19,618 nucleotides of DNA from Chloroflexota bacterium (GCA_016199405.1 JACQGS010000261.1:1-19618), one strand, 5' to 3'. Shown: positions 6,658 through 14,419, numbered from the stretch's first letter. The notes: generated by a model not told the origin, from the sequence alone. Program-made: numbers and translations.

Positions 6658-8058
6658 ATGACTGTAGTAGGAATAATGGACGCGCCTTTGCGCGTTGCCA
6701 TCATCGGATCGGGTCCGGCGGCGTTTTACGCGGTCGAGCATCTCTTCAGGCAAACCAATTTGGTGGTGTCCGTAGATATGTTCGAGCGTTTGCCGACGCC
6801 GTTCGGTTTGGTGCGCTTCGGCGTCGCGCCCGATCATCCCAAAATAAAATCGGTGACCAAAGTGTACGATCGTCTCGCAGCGAACCCGAACTTTCGTTTC
6901 TTTGGCAATGTCGAGTATGGCAAACATATTTCGCTTGCCGATTTGCGCGAGCACTATCACCAAATTCTTTTCGCGACCGGCGCGCCGACCGATCGCAAGA
7001 TGAACATTCCGGGCGAAGATTTGCCGGGCAGCTATACGGCGACGGAATTTGTCGCGTGGTACAATGGGCAGCCGGAATATCGCGAGCGCACATTTGATTT
7101 GTCGCACGAACGCGCGGCGATTGTCGGCGTCGGCAATGTCGCGGCGGATGTCGTGCGGATATTGTTGCGTTCGCCGGCAGAATTGGCGAAAACGGATATT
7201 GCCGATTACGCGCTCGATGCGTTGCGCCAAAGCCGGATCAAAGAGGTTTATTTGTTGGGACGTCGCGGTCCGATGCAAGCCGCGTTCACGCCGCCCGAAC
7301 TTAAAGAACTCGGCGAATTGGAAGATACGGATACGCTGGTTGATCCGGCGGAAGTCGCTTTGGATGCGTTGAGCGCAAAAGCGATGGAGACAGATACCGA
7401 TACGCTCACCAAACAAAAAGTGCAAATCTTGCAGCAGTACGCCACACGCAATCCAACCGGCAAGCCGCGCAAATTGTTCATGCGCTTTCTCGTTTCGCCA
7501 GTCGAATTATTCGCCGATGGCGTGGGGCGCGTCGCGAAAATGAAAATCGTCCACAATGTGCTGGCGCAAAACGACACCGGCGCGATTGCGGCAAAGCCAA
7601 CAAATCAGTTTGAAGAATTGCCGGTCGGGTTAGTTTTCCGTTCGGTCGGTTATCGCGGCCTGCCCCTGCCGGAAATTCCTTTCAATGAGCGCGCCGGCAC
7701 GATTCTGAATCAAGCCGGACGCATTCTCGATTCCAACTTACAAGTGCCAATCCCCGGCTTGTACGCGACCGGCTGGATCAAGCGCGGACCGAGCGGCGTC
7801 ATCGGCACGAACAAACCGGATTCGGTCGCGACCGTGAATGCGATGTTGGAAGATTTAGCAAGTGGAAAAATTATTTCACCCGCGCAGCCGGAGCGCGCCG
7901 ACGCGGAACGCTTTGTGCGTGCACGTCAGCCCCAATTCTTTTCATACGCCGATTGGCAAAAACTCGACGCGCTCGAAGTCGCGCGCGGCGCGGCGCAAGG
8001 CAGACCGCGTGTGAAATTCACGAGCGTGGAGGAGATGCTGGCGGCGGTGGGGAAGTAA
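6658..8058 (+). CDS. fprA: Adrenodoxin-reductase-type ferredoxin-NADP(+) reductase
   Basis: An FAD/NADP-dependent reductase of 466 residues, close in length and sequence to mycobacterial FprA and mitochondrial adrenodoxin reductase. The FAD Rossmann motif is VAIIGSGPAAFYAVEHL (about 13-29), followed by RLPTPFGLVRFGVAPDHPKI, the NADP Rossmann motif IVGVGNVAADVVRILL (about 155-170), GRRGPMQAAFTPPEL, and the C-terminal FAD-contact block GWIKRGPSGVIGTNK. It shuttles electrons between NADPH and ferredoxin in the cytosol. An AGGAG lies about 12 bases before the ATG at 6658; an in-frame ATG at 6676 fits the family N-terminus better but its AGGA is too close. The gene follows etfBA and the YHYH lipoprotein on the same strand but is separated by a repeat-bearing gap, so co-transcription is uncertain. 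Confidence 0.95.
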   Translation: MTVVGIMDAPLRVAIIGSGPAAFYAVEHLFRQTNLVVSVDMFERLPTPFGLVRFGVAPDHPKIKSVTKVYDRLAANPNFRFFGNVEYGKHISLADLREHYHQILFATGAPTDRKMNIPGEDLPGSYTATEFVAWYNGQPEYRERTFDLSHERAAIVGVGNVAADVVRILLRSPAELAKTDIADYALDALRQSRIKEVYLLGRRGPMQAAFTPPELKELGELEDTDTLVDPAEVALDALSAKAMETDTDTLTKQKVQILQQYATRNPTGKPRKLFMRFLVSPVELFADGVGRVAKMKIVHNVLAQNDTGAIAAKPTNQFEELPVGLVFRSVGYRGLPLPEIPFNERAGTILNQAGRILDSNLQVPIPGLYATGWIKRGPSGVIGTNKPDSVATVNAMLEDLASGKIISPAQPERADAERFVRARQPQFFSYADWQKLDALEVARGAAQGRPRVKFTSVEEMLAAVGK

Positions 8059-8079
8059 ATTCGTAATTAGTAATTCGTA
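8059..8079. repeat. Heptamer array (ATTCGTA x3) directly after the fprA stop
   Basis: Three consecutive 7-mers ATTCGTA, ATTAGTA, ATTCGTA start at the base after the TAA stop. The unit is the reverse complement of the TACGAAT unit found at 11589 and near 17444. Confidence 0.7.
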
Positions 8080-8104
8080 ACTGGATGGAGTCGAGCCATT
8101 CGGC

Positions 8105-10612
8105 GTGATGTGCCAGAACTCGACTCTAAATTTTTTGAGGCAATCGCATTTGAAAAAAATTGTTTTCTTTGCCACGGTTTGCTTACTCTCCGCCTGCGCC
8201 CCGAACGCACAACCCGCGCTCACAATCGAACCGGCTACGCCTACAATTTCTCCCGTCCCAACTTTTCAAAATATTTCGACTACACCCACCGCGCGCGCCA
8301 CGCTTCTTCCGACGCTCGCGCCAACTATATCTCCCACACCGCCCACGCCGATCACCGCGCATCCGCGCCTCTGGCTCACGGTGAACGATCTGCCGCGCCT
8401 GCGCGCGTGGGCAGTTTCATCGAATGCGTTTTATCGCGACGGCATTGCCGCGCTCGCCGCGAAAATGAAAGCGGATATGGACGCCGGACGCATGCCGAAT
8501 CAAGATACAGGCGATCCCGACCTTGCGTCGCCGTATTCCACCGAAGCAGACGCGCAGCTGTTTGCTTTTCTCTCGCTCGTTGATAATGACGCGGGCGCGC
8601 GCGCGGATTATGCGCGGCGCGCGCGGACGCTCTTGATGTTCATCATCAACACTGCCGCGCAAGGCGCGTCTGCCGGCAAAGCGTTTCGCGATCCGCAATT
8701 TTCAATTCGCGAACGCTCGTTTGCTTATGGGGAAGCGATCCCGCTCACCGTGGATTGGATTTATCCGTCGCTCTCTCCCGAAGACAAAACGCAAATCCGA
8801 AAAGTTTTCTTGCGTTGGATCAGCGAGAATCTCAATGCGAATGTCGCGAGTCCGTACGAGCATCCGCAACCGGTCGGCGTGATCAATTCGCCGGCGCTGA
8901 CCGACAGCACGCTCAAGAATCGCTGGGCGACGAGCCAGCGCTTTGCGAATCATTTGCGCAACATCGGCTTGATGGCGCTCGCGCTCGATGCGTCCGATGA
9001 TTTGGATGGCGCACTGCGCGGCTATCTGAAAAATGTTACCGGCGCGTGGCTGTACGTTCTCGATTACGCGATGCGCTATGAAGAACGCGGCGGTTTGCCG
9101 GCGCAAGGACTATTTTACGGTACGGAGCAACTTGGCGCGGTCGCGCAATTTTTGCTCGCGCTTAAAACCGCCGGGCAAGATAATCCGGCGCAATTCGGCG
9201 CGCCGGTTGTGATGGCAAACAGCCCGTTTTGGAACGATGTGATTCCCGCGTATCTCGCCTCGACCGCGCCCGCGCGCGTCAATCGCGTTTACCCGCTCGC
9301 ATCCTACGGCGACACGCGCGGCGACGCGCCAGATTTGCTCGCGCTCTTCGCGCCGCTGGGCATTTACTATTCGCTCATCGGCAATTCCGAACGCGCGAAC
9401 GCCGCGCGCTGGATAACCCAAAATCTCGAAAGCGGAACCGCCAATCCCAAAGGGACTTTCAGTCTCCAATCTCTAATCTCTAATCCACGCATTGCGATTC
9501 TCTCATTTCTCCTCTACGATCCCGCTGCGCCGGCTCCCAGCGATCTGCGTCCGAATCAAGCGCGCGAATTATTTTCATCCGGCATCGGACGCATCTTGGC
9601 GCGCACGAGTTGGGATGAGGACGCGATGTTTTTCACGTACAAGCTCGGCTGGAATATGATCGAGCATCAGCAAGCCGACGCGAATCAAATTGAATTTTTT
9701 CGGCGCGGGGAATGGCTGACTAAAGGACGCGCCGGCGAAGGATCGAAAATCGGCAGTTCCGATTATCACAACACGCTGGCGGTCGAGAATAACAAGCCGG
9801 CGACGTTCCTCAAACCGAGCCAGCAGGATAACTACGCGCGCGGCTCGCAATGGTTTTTCAACAGCAACGGCGACGGAATTTTACACACGTACAGTTTCGC
9901 CGATGATTACATTTACATTCTCGGCGACTCGACGACGCTTTATGATTCCAATGCGCTGCAATCCACCGATATTGTCCACGTCAGCCGCGCGGTTGTTTGG
10001 CTCAAGCCGGATTTCCTGATCGTGTACGATCGCGCCGATACCGGCAGTGCCGGCAAATTCAAGCGCTTTTGGCTCAACACACCGGCGCGCGCGAGCATCG
10101 CCGGCAATCGCGCGACCGTGACGACCGCGAAAGGTCAGCGGCTCTATCTCACGAATCTTTTGCCGGCGAACGCGACGATGACTGCGGAAGCCGCCGAAGC
10201 ATTACCGAACGAAATCGCGCGCGATGAGCCGATGCAATATCGCGTGCGCGTGCAAGCGCCGCTCGATCAAGCGAGCGTGCGGTTCTTGAATGTCTTGCAA
10301 GGCGCGGACGCCGGCGTCGAACCGACCGCGCTCAAAGTTTTGGAGAGTGGCAAAGAGGGGACGCGTTATGCCGGCGCGGTGATTGGAAACGTCGCGGTGC
10401 TTTTTCGCGAGCAAGAATTTACGCCGTTCCAACGCGTTACGTATTCGGTGCCGGCGACGACGACTGGTCACATCATCACCGGCTTGCAAAATAATGGAAT
10501 GTTTGACGTGAAGATGGAACGCGCCGGCGATCAGATTCAAGTCACGATCGCGCCGGGAACGACGGTGCGCGCGGATGGCGGAGGGGTGTTGGTCGTGGGC
10601 AAGTTGAAATGA
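8105..10612 (+). CDS. Large lipoprotein, heparinase II/III-like polysaccharide lyase fold
   Basis: An 835-residue predicted exported lipoprotein: n-region ending LKK, hydrophobic IVFFATVCLL, lipobox SAC with Cys31, then a Thr/Pro-rich linker to about residue 84. HPRLWLTVNDLPRLRAWA begins a long helical region like the alpha/alpha toroid of heparinase II/III and alginate lyases. From about residue 515 the sequence GWNMIEHQQADANQIEFFRR then GEWL, and later SSDYHNTLAVEN, resembles the His/Asp segment and YHNT-type block of heparinase II/III-like proteins. A beta-rich C-terminus follows. It probably degrades an acidic polysaccharide outside the membrane; substrate unknown. The ATG at 8105 is given, but TTG at 8150 (GAGG nine bases upstream) would give a compact LKK-type signal peptide and may be the true start. 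A four-unit heptamer array lies inside the gene. Confidence 0.7.
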   Translation: MMCQNSTLNFLRQSHLKKIVFFATVCLLSACAPNAQPALTIEPATPTISPVPTFQNISTTPTARATLLPTLAPTISPTPPTPITAHPRLWLTVNDLPRLRAWAVSSNAFYRDGIAALAAKMKADMDAGRMPNQDTGDPDLASPYSTEADAQLFAFLSLVDNDAGARADYARRARTLLMFIINTAAQGASAGKAFRDPQFSIRERSFAYGEAIPLTVDWIYPSLSPEDKTQIRKVFLRWISENLNANVASPYEHPQPVGVINSPALTDSTLKNRWATSQRFANHLRNIGLMALALDASDDLDGALRGYLKNVTGAWLYVLDYAMRYEERGGLPAQGLFYGTEQLGAVAQFLLALKTAGQDNPAQFGAPVVMANSPFWNDVIPAYLASTAPARVNRVYPLASYGDTRGDAPDLLALFAPLGIYYSLIGNSERANAARWITQNLESGTANPKGTFSLQSLISNPRIAILSFLLYDPAAPAPSDLRPNQARELFSSGIGRILARTSWDEDAMFFTYKLGWNMIEHQQADANQIEFFRRGEWLTKGRAGEGSKIGSSDYHNTLAVENNKPATFLKPSQQDNYARGSQWFFNSNGDGILHTYSFADDYIYILGDSTTLYDSNALQSTDIVHVSRAVVWLKPDFLIVYDRADTGSAGKFKRFWLNTPARASIAGNRATVTTAKGQRLYLTNLLPANATMTAEAAEALPNEIARDEPMQYRVRVQAPLDQASVRFLNVLQGADAGVEPTALKVLESGKEGTRYAGAVIGNVAVLFREQEFTPFQRVTYSVPATTTGHIITGLQNNGMFDVKMERAGDQIQVTIAPGTTVRADGGGVLVVGKLK
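9460..9487. repeat. Heptamer array inside the lyase-like gene
   Basis: Four consecutive 7-mers CAGTCTC, CAATCTC, TAATCTC, TAATCCA lie within the coding frame and encode part of SLQSLISNP (about residues 453-461). The AATCTC core is shared with the arrays at 10795 and, on the other strand, 17327. At 28 bases the array is not a multiple of three, yet the frame is open on both sides. Confidence 0.7.
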
Positions 10613-10755
10613 GTCCATCGCGCGCCAATCGCGATGATCTCCTGCGCCGCCACTTTGGCGCAGTGGGTCTCGGTTATCCAACCGGCGCGGACAACGCAAC
10701 AATTGACTCTGATTTGGCGAAGCGGTATGGCACGTCTCACTTCGAGACGCGGTAA
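10609..10755 (+). CDS. VapB-like antitoxin (small)
   Basis: A 48-codon frame beginning MSPSRANRDDLLRRHF and containing GYPTGADNATIDSDLAKRYG. The ATG overlaps the stop of the preceding gene (ATGA), and the stop overlaps the ATG of a PIN-type fragment (TAATG), the arrangement usual for toxin-antitoxin pairs. The acidic DN-x-x-ID-x-DLA-x-x-Y segment resembles small antitoxins that I associate with PIN toxins; this is recollection, not a search. With the toxin reduced to a stump it is probably an orphan. No clear Shine-Dalgarno is seen, so translation may depend on coupling to the upstream gene, or the original start was lost. Confidence 0.5.
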   Translation: MSPSRANRDDLLRRHFGAVGLGYPTGADNATIDSDLAKRYGTSHFETR

Positions 10756-10790
10756 TGTTCCTTGATACTTCGGGCTTGCTGTGTCTCTAT
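10755..10790 (+). pseudogene. Truncated VapC-type PIN-domain toxin (first 12 codons only)
   Basis: ATG overlapping the antitoxin stop opens the frame MFLDTSGLLCLY, which matches the first beta strand of PIN-domain ribonucleases with the conserved catalytic Asp4 (pattern LDTS-L). After codon 12 the frame runs into a CT-rich octamer array and then into sequence antisense to an acyltransferase, so the remaining roughly 120 residues of a PIN toxin are missing. The frame stays open to 11036, but that part is only the complement of the acyltransferase gene. Confidence 0.55.
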
Positions 10791-10794
10791 CTTT

Positions 10795-10826
10795 CCAATC
10801 TCTTAATCCCTCAATCTCTCATTTCC
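10795..10826. repeat. Octamer array at the PIN-toxin break and the acyltransferase 3' end
   Basis: Four consecutive 8-mers CCAATCTC, TTAATCCC, TCAATCTC, TCATTTCC. On the minus strand the array supplies the last codons and the TAA stop (10805-10803) of the PlsC-like acyltransferase (C-terminal ERLRD). On the plus strand it begins a few bases after the PIN similarity ends. Confidence 0.7.
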
Positions 10827-11591
10827 ATAAACTCCCCTCATCCTCTCCGGCAAACACTTGCCAATTTCCACCATCACCTTTCGCGCAATTTCGCGATCTT
10901 TCGCATTACGCGCGAACCCACGCGGCACATTCAAGCGAAACGGCGCGCCGAATTGAAGCGTCAGCGCGTCACTCGCTTCATAAATCCCGGCGGGCAAAAA
11001 ATCAATCGCGTCGTGCGAGAGGAGTTGCAGAAATAATCCGGCGCCTTGCGGCGGCTCGCGCAATGCCTGCCCCGCGCCCGTCATTCCCTCCGGCGCGAGC
11101 GCGATGAGTTGCGGATTCTCGCCGCGTGTCAACGCGATCGCGCGTTTCAACGCCGGCGCGGCGGTGCCGCGATATTCATCGATCACCGGCGGCAATAGCA
11201 CGATGCCATACGCTTTGGCAAGTCGTCCGAACAACCACCGCGTCGCCGGTTGCTTGAGCGTTTTTTCCCAGCCGCCCGGATACCACCAATGGCTCGTCAT
11301 CAAGAAATGCGCATCGCGCGGTTCGCGCGCGCGCTGTTGCGCGATGGCGTGCGCGATCAGCGCGCCGCTCCACCACGCGCCTAATCCGGCGCGGTCGTAG
11401 TGATTGAAAACGCAGATGAACGGCGAAGCCGGTGGAACGTGTCCGGCATTCAAAATACGCGGCGCGGGACGCGCACCGCGCAAAAGCAACGCCGCGTCGC
11501 GGCTGATGGAAGATTGGATTCCGAGCAAGACGCGGAGCGCGGGGATGAGCAACAAGCGGATGGGGTAAGCGTAGCGCGGATGGTCAACCAC
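10803..11591 (-). CDS. PlsC-like lysophospholipid acyltransferase family protein
   Basis: A 262-residue protein resembling 1-acyl-glycerol-3-phosphate acyltransferases. The catalytic block reads FICVFNHYDRAGLGAWW, with Asn63-His64 as expected, but Asp at His+2 rather than the usual H-x4-D position. The later ALAPEGMTG (Pro-Glu-Gly 167-169) matches the glycerol-phosphate-binding PEG motif. It would act at the inner face of the membrane. It is the last gene of the inositol-lipid cluster, 43 bases after the PIP-synthase-like gene, and might acylate that lipid or supply phosphatidic acid. The start is GTG at 11591, itself part of a heptamer array, and no Shine-Dalgarno is visible. The last residues come from another array. 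Function within the family is uncertain. Confidence 0.7.
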   Translation of the reverse strand: MVDHPRYAYPIRLLLIPALRVLLGIQSSISRDAALLLRGARPAPRILNAGHVPPASPFICVFNHYDRAGLGAWWSGALIAHAIAQQRAREPRDAHFLMTSHWWYPGGWEKTLKQPATRWLFGRLAKAYGIVLLPPVIDEYRGTAAPALKRAIALTRGENPQLIALAPEGMTGAGQALREPPQGAGLFLQLLSHDAIDFLPAGIYEASDALTLQFGAPFRLNVPRGFARNAKDREIARKVMVEIGKCLPERMRGVYGNERLRD

Positions 11592-11630
11592 GAATTACGA
11601 ACCACGAATTACGAATCACGAATTAGATTT
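11589..11630. repeat. Heptamer array CACGAAT/TACGAAT between two lipid genes
   Basis: Units CACGAAT, TACGAAC, CACGAAT, TACGAAT, CACGAAT and a degenerate TAGATTT fill the gap between the stop of the PIP-synthase-like gene (11635) and the start of the PlsC-like gene (11591), whose GTG lies in the first unit. Confidence 0.85.
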
Positions 11631-11634
11631 CGCT

Positions 11635-12228
11635 TCACCGCGTTGCGCGGTACACCAACCAAATTCTCTGCACTGCCGTGAGATTCGTAAACAGCGCGAG
11701 CAGCGCCAATGCAATCAGCAGTGAAATGTCGCCAAAGAAAACTGTGAGGACGAGTCCTAATACGAGAACGGCGAACCGTTCAAAGCGCGTGAAAAAACCG
11801 TCTTTGCATTCGACGCCAATACCCTCGGCGCGGGCGCGGGCATAACTCACCATCAGCGATCCGAGGATCGTCAGATAAACGAGATACGCAACCATCGCGA
11901 TGCCGCGTTGATTGAACCAAAACAAAATTCCTAAAAAAAGCGCACCTTCTGCAAAGCGGTCGGTCGTCGAATCGAGATACGCGCCGAACTTGCTCGCGCG
12001 ATTCGTCAGCCGCGCCAGCGTGCCGTCAAGCGCATCGAAGATGCCGGTCGCGATGATCAAGAGCCCGCCTAGCGCGAAATTGCCGGTCGCCAGCACCAGC
12101 CCGACACTGCAAGTCGCGACGAAACCGATCAGCGTCAGCGCGTTCGGCGTCACGCCGATCCGGTTGAGCGACCCGGCGATCGCGTTCAACATCCCTTGCG
12201 CGTGCGTGCGCACAAAGTTGCTTAGCAA
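11635..12228 (-). CDS. CDP-alcohol phosphatidyltransferase, phosphatidylinositol phosphate synthase-like
   Basis: A 197-residue polytopic membrane enzyme with the complete CDP-alcohol phosphotransferase signature D65-x2-D68-G-x2-A-R-x8-G82-x3-D86-x3-D90 (IFDALDGTLAR, then GAYLDSTTDR). It also carries SYARARAEGIG and, later, FFTRFER. These correspond to the SY-x-K-ARAE and RPER blocks of mycobacterial PgsA1, which bind inositol phosphate; the Lys is Arg here, keeping the charge. The proposed reaction is CDP-diacylglycerol plus inositol-3-phosphate giving phosphatidylinositol phosphate and CMP. Neighbouring ino1 and PimA-like genes support this over phosphatidylglycerol phosphate synthesis. The start is TTG at 12228, preceded by AGGAG with seven intervening bases; the nearby ATG is out of frame and soon meets a stop. 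Confidence 0.85.
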   Translation of the reverse strand: MLSNFVRTHAQGMLNAIAGSLNRIGVTPNALTLIGFVATCSVGLVLATGNFALGGLLIIATGIFDALDGTLARLTNRASKFGAYLDSTTDRFAEGALFLGILFWFNQRGIAMVAYLVYLTILGSLMVSYARARAEGIGVECKDGFFTRFERFAVLVLGLVLTVFFGDISLLIALALLALFTNLTAVQRIWLVYRATR

Positions 12229-12248
12229 ATCATTTCTCCTCTCAAAAT

Positions 12249-12276
12249 GTGACGGGTGACAAGTGACGAGTGACGC
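12249..12276. repeat. Heptamer array GTGACNN x4
   Basis: Units GTGACGG, GTGACAA, GTGACGA, GTGACGC lie 20 bases upstream of the PIP-synthase-like start. The same GTGAC core builds the array at 14420-14486. Confidence 0.8.
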
Positions 12277-12387
12277 GGAAACCTTGCCTATCTCTATTCA
12301 CACCAACGTTGATGAGCCGTCGGCTCATGGGGAATTCTCCTAAAAACAGCGAACGAAGAACACGAATCATCACGAAGAATATCTGGT
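12277..12387. other. Gene-free spacer with a small hairpin and a dispersed repeat fragment
   Basis: No gene is seen between the glycosyltransferase and the PIP-synthase-like gene. The spacer holds a 7-bp perfect hairpin ATGAGCC/GGCTCAT at 12312-12328 and, at about 12352-12379, fragments (ACGAAGAACACGAAT, CACGAAGAAT) related to the inverted repeat at 6526. Confidence 0.5.
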
Positions 12388-12429
12388 AATTTTCAAATTC
12401 CAACCTCCAATTACGGATTTCCAATTCCC
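12388..12429. repeat. Heptamer array containing the glycosyltransferase stop codon
   Basis: Six consecutive degenerate 7-mers AATTTTC, AAATTCC, AACCTCC, AATTACG, GATTTCC, AATTCCC. On the minus strand they encode the last residues (GIGNP) and the TAA stop (12413-12411) of the PimA-like glycosyltransferase. Confidence 0.65.
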
Positions 12430-13649
12430 GCCGCCGCATTGCGCGCGCCGCGCGCCCCCATCCACTTGCGGACGCGGGCTAACTGCTTGCGGCCACGCGG
12501 TTCACGCGGTCGAAGCGGCGCGCGCTGAGCGATCAGTTGCTGATAAAAATCCAGCACGCGCTGCGCGATCAAATCCCAATCGTACTGCGCGGCAGTATGC
12601 AAACCGGCTTGGCTCATGCGCGCGCGGCGCGCCGGATCGCGCAAGAGCCGGATGATCGCGTCGGCAATGGCGTGCGCATCGCCGGGCGGGACGAGCGCGC
12701 CTTGAACGCCGTCGTCGAGCACGGTGCAATAGCCGGCGATATTGCTCGCAACAATCGGAACGCCGGCTGCCATCGCTTCGAGCAGCACGATGCCGAAACT
12801 TTCAAACCCGGTGGACGGCGCGCAGAAAACCGTCGCGGTGCTGTAATAGCGGGGCAGTTCTGCCGGCTCCACATAGCCCAAAAAGTGGATGCCTTTTAAT
12901 TTATGCGTGCGCGCATATCGAACGAACGGGGCTTTTTCTTGATCGGTGAACGCGCCAGCGACAATCAGCCGCGCGTCCGGAATCGCTTGCTTGATGTACG
13001 GAAACGCGCGCATCAAATGGCGAAAGCCCTTGCGATCTTCCATCCGCCCCATGAACAAGATGTTCGGACGTCCATCGTCAAAGCGCTCGATCGGTTTCAC
13101 GTGCGCGGGATTAAAGCGTGCGCAATCAATGCCGTTGGGGATGATCGTATAATTGCCGGGGAAGTAGGGCGTCAGATATTCGCGCACGACCGCCGAAACG
13201 ACGATGCGCCCGTCGAGTCGCTTGAACGTGCGGCGCAAAAACACGCCCATCCATTCGTAGATCGGATTGTTCGATTCGCGATACGCGTGAAAGGTGCCGA
13301 CGTTGATCGTGTTGCGCGAATGGCGCAGAACGACGAGCGAAAGAATCGGCACCGCCGGTTCGTGGACGTGGACGACGTCGAATTTCTCGTCCTGCAAAAT
13401 TTTCTTGACGCGGCGATAGACGATCGGCGCGATGGCGATGCGCGCCTTCGAGCCGCTGAATGGCATCGAGGCAACCGCGCCGCTCACTTTGATGATGTGA
13501 TCGCCCAGCACATCTTGATCAGTGCTCGACGCGGCGATAATGCGCGTGTCGTGTCCGAGCGCGCGGAAATGCTGATCCAAATAATAAATGTGTTCAGTGA
13601 CGCCGCCGGGATAGGGATAATCGTACGGAGTGACCAGCGCGATTTTCAT
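12411..13649 (-). CDS. GT4-family glycosyltransferase, PimA-like
   Basis: A 412-residue GT-B-fold retaining glycosyltransferase, similar in layout to mycobacterial PimA, which puts the first mannose on phosphatidylinositol at the cytoplasmic face. Visible marks are PYDYPYPGGVTEH (Gly-Gly-Val 15-17), SMPFSGSKARIAIAP, VHVHEPAVPILS, GTFHAYRE (His121, matching the PimA TFH), PNGID, the nucleotide-sugar contact pair Arg202/Lys207 in FMGRMEDRKGF, and ESFGIVLLEAMAAG (283-296). The C-terminal tail after about 380 is basic, and its last residues derive from a heptamer array. The gene starts 26 bases after the PHP gene, and the PIP synthase follows after 182 bases. Donor sugar (GDP-mannose or another) cannot be read from sequence. 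A weak Shine-Dalgarno leaves the start fairly but not fully secure. Confidence 0.85.
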   Translation of the reverse strand: MKIALVTPYDYPYPGGVTEHIYYLDQHFRALGHDTRIIAASSTDQDVLGDHIIKVSGAVASMPFSGSKARIAIAPIVYRRVKKILQDEKFDVVHVHEPAVPILSLVVLRHSRNTINVGTFHAYRESNNPIYEWMGVFLRRTFKRLDGRIVVSAVVREYLTPYFPGNYTIIPNGIDCARFNPAHVKPIERFDDGRPNILFMGRMEDRKGFRHLMRAFPYIKQAIPDARLIVAGAFTDQEKAPFVRYARTHKLKGIHFLGYVEPAELPRYYSTATVFCAPSTGFESFGIVLLEAMAAGVPIVASNIAGYCTVLDDGVQGALVPPGDAHAIADAIIRLLRDPARRARMSQAGLHTAAQYDWDLIAQRVLDFYQQLIAQRAPLRPREPRGRKQLARVRKWMGARGARNAAAGIGNP

Positions 13650-13675
13650 AGACTATTTTTTGCGAACGCCGGATC

Positions 13676-14416
13676 TTATTTCGAGGCGCGTTGGAATGCC
13701 CGGCGAATGTGCCGACTGGGTAATAGTACCAGACTCTTGAACATCTGCTCCGGCGCGATGCGCGCGAGCGCGCGCCATTCGTCGCGCGTCCAATGATGCC
13801 CGTGCGCGCGCGTCTCTTTTTGCGCGAGCGCGCGCAAAAAATCTGCCGTGGTCTTGCCGGGAAATTCGGTTGTGGCGGAGCCAATCGTTTCGAGGATGTG
13901 CGAATCGCTGCCGCCGGTTTCCGGCAAGTGCATCACGCGTGAATTTATTTCGCGCACTTGCGCATCTACCACTTTGCCGGCGATGGAAGGATTCAACGTC
14001 TCGAAGCCGTCAAAATGAACCGCGTCATTCGCGTTTTGCTGCACGCGCATCAACCCATTGCGCCCGATCGAACGGATCAGCCAACTCATCGGATGCGGCA
14101 CAATCGCGATGCCGCCTTGCGCGTGAATCGCCGCGAGCGTTTGATCGAGCGGCTGGAGCGATTTCACCGGCGCGGCCAGCCCGAGGGCGAGCAGATGCCC
14201 TTCAAGCGTCGTCACTTCCATGCCGGGAATAATTTGGAAACGATACGCGCGCCGCGCCGCGAGGTTGCGCGCTTCCTCCGCGCCGTCGAACATGTCGTGA
14301 TCGGTGATCGCGATCAGATCGAGATCGGTTTTATTTTGAACAAATTCTAAAACTTGTTCCACCGTTCCCAGTCCGTCCGAGTGCGTCGTGTGAATGTGAA
14401 TGTCGGCTTTGCCCAT
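13676..14416 (-). CDS. PHP-domain metallo-phosphoesterase
   Basis: A 246-residue PHP phosphoesterase. All expected metal ligands are visible: HIHTTHSDG (His7, His9, Asp14), ITDHD (Asp39, His40), PGMEVTT (Glu67), GHLLALG (His74), VPHPMSW (His108) and GGSDSH (Asp171, His173). PHP proteins hydrolyse phosphoesters using two or three metal ions. The longer frame starting at 14470 begins inside a heptamer array and adds residues with no family match, so I use the ATG at 14416, where the family motif starts at once. That ATG has no Shine-Dalgarno because the array lies just upstream. Position between lipid acyltransferases and a PimA-like enzyme, downstream of ino1, makes it a candidate for removing the phosphate of phosphatidylinositol phosphate; this is inference. 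Confidence 0.85.
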   Translation of the reverse strand: MGKADIHIHTTHSDGLGTVEQVLEFVQNKTDLDLIAITDHDMFDGAEEARNLAARRAYRFQIIPGMEVTTLEGHLLALGLAAPVKSLQPLDQTLAAIHAQGGIAIVPHPMSWLIRSIGRNGLMRVQQNANDAVHFDGFETLNPSIAGKVVDAQVREINSRVMHLPETGGSDSHILETIGSATTEFPGKTTADFLRALAQKETRAHGHHWTRDEWRALARIAPEQMFKSLVLLPSRHIRRAFQRASK

Positions 14417-14419
14417 AAA

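Noticed and set aside
10791..11036. Continuation of the PIN-toxin frame
   Set aside because: It is antisense to the acyltransferase gene and shows none of the later acidic PIN residues; only the first 12 codons are kept as a fragment.
12242..12439. 65-codon minus-strand frame in the glycosyltransferase/PIP synthase gap
   Set aside because: Its sequence is the translation of heptamer arrays and repeat fragments, and it overlaps the glycosyltransferase 3' end.
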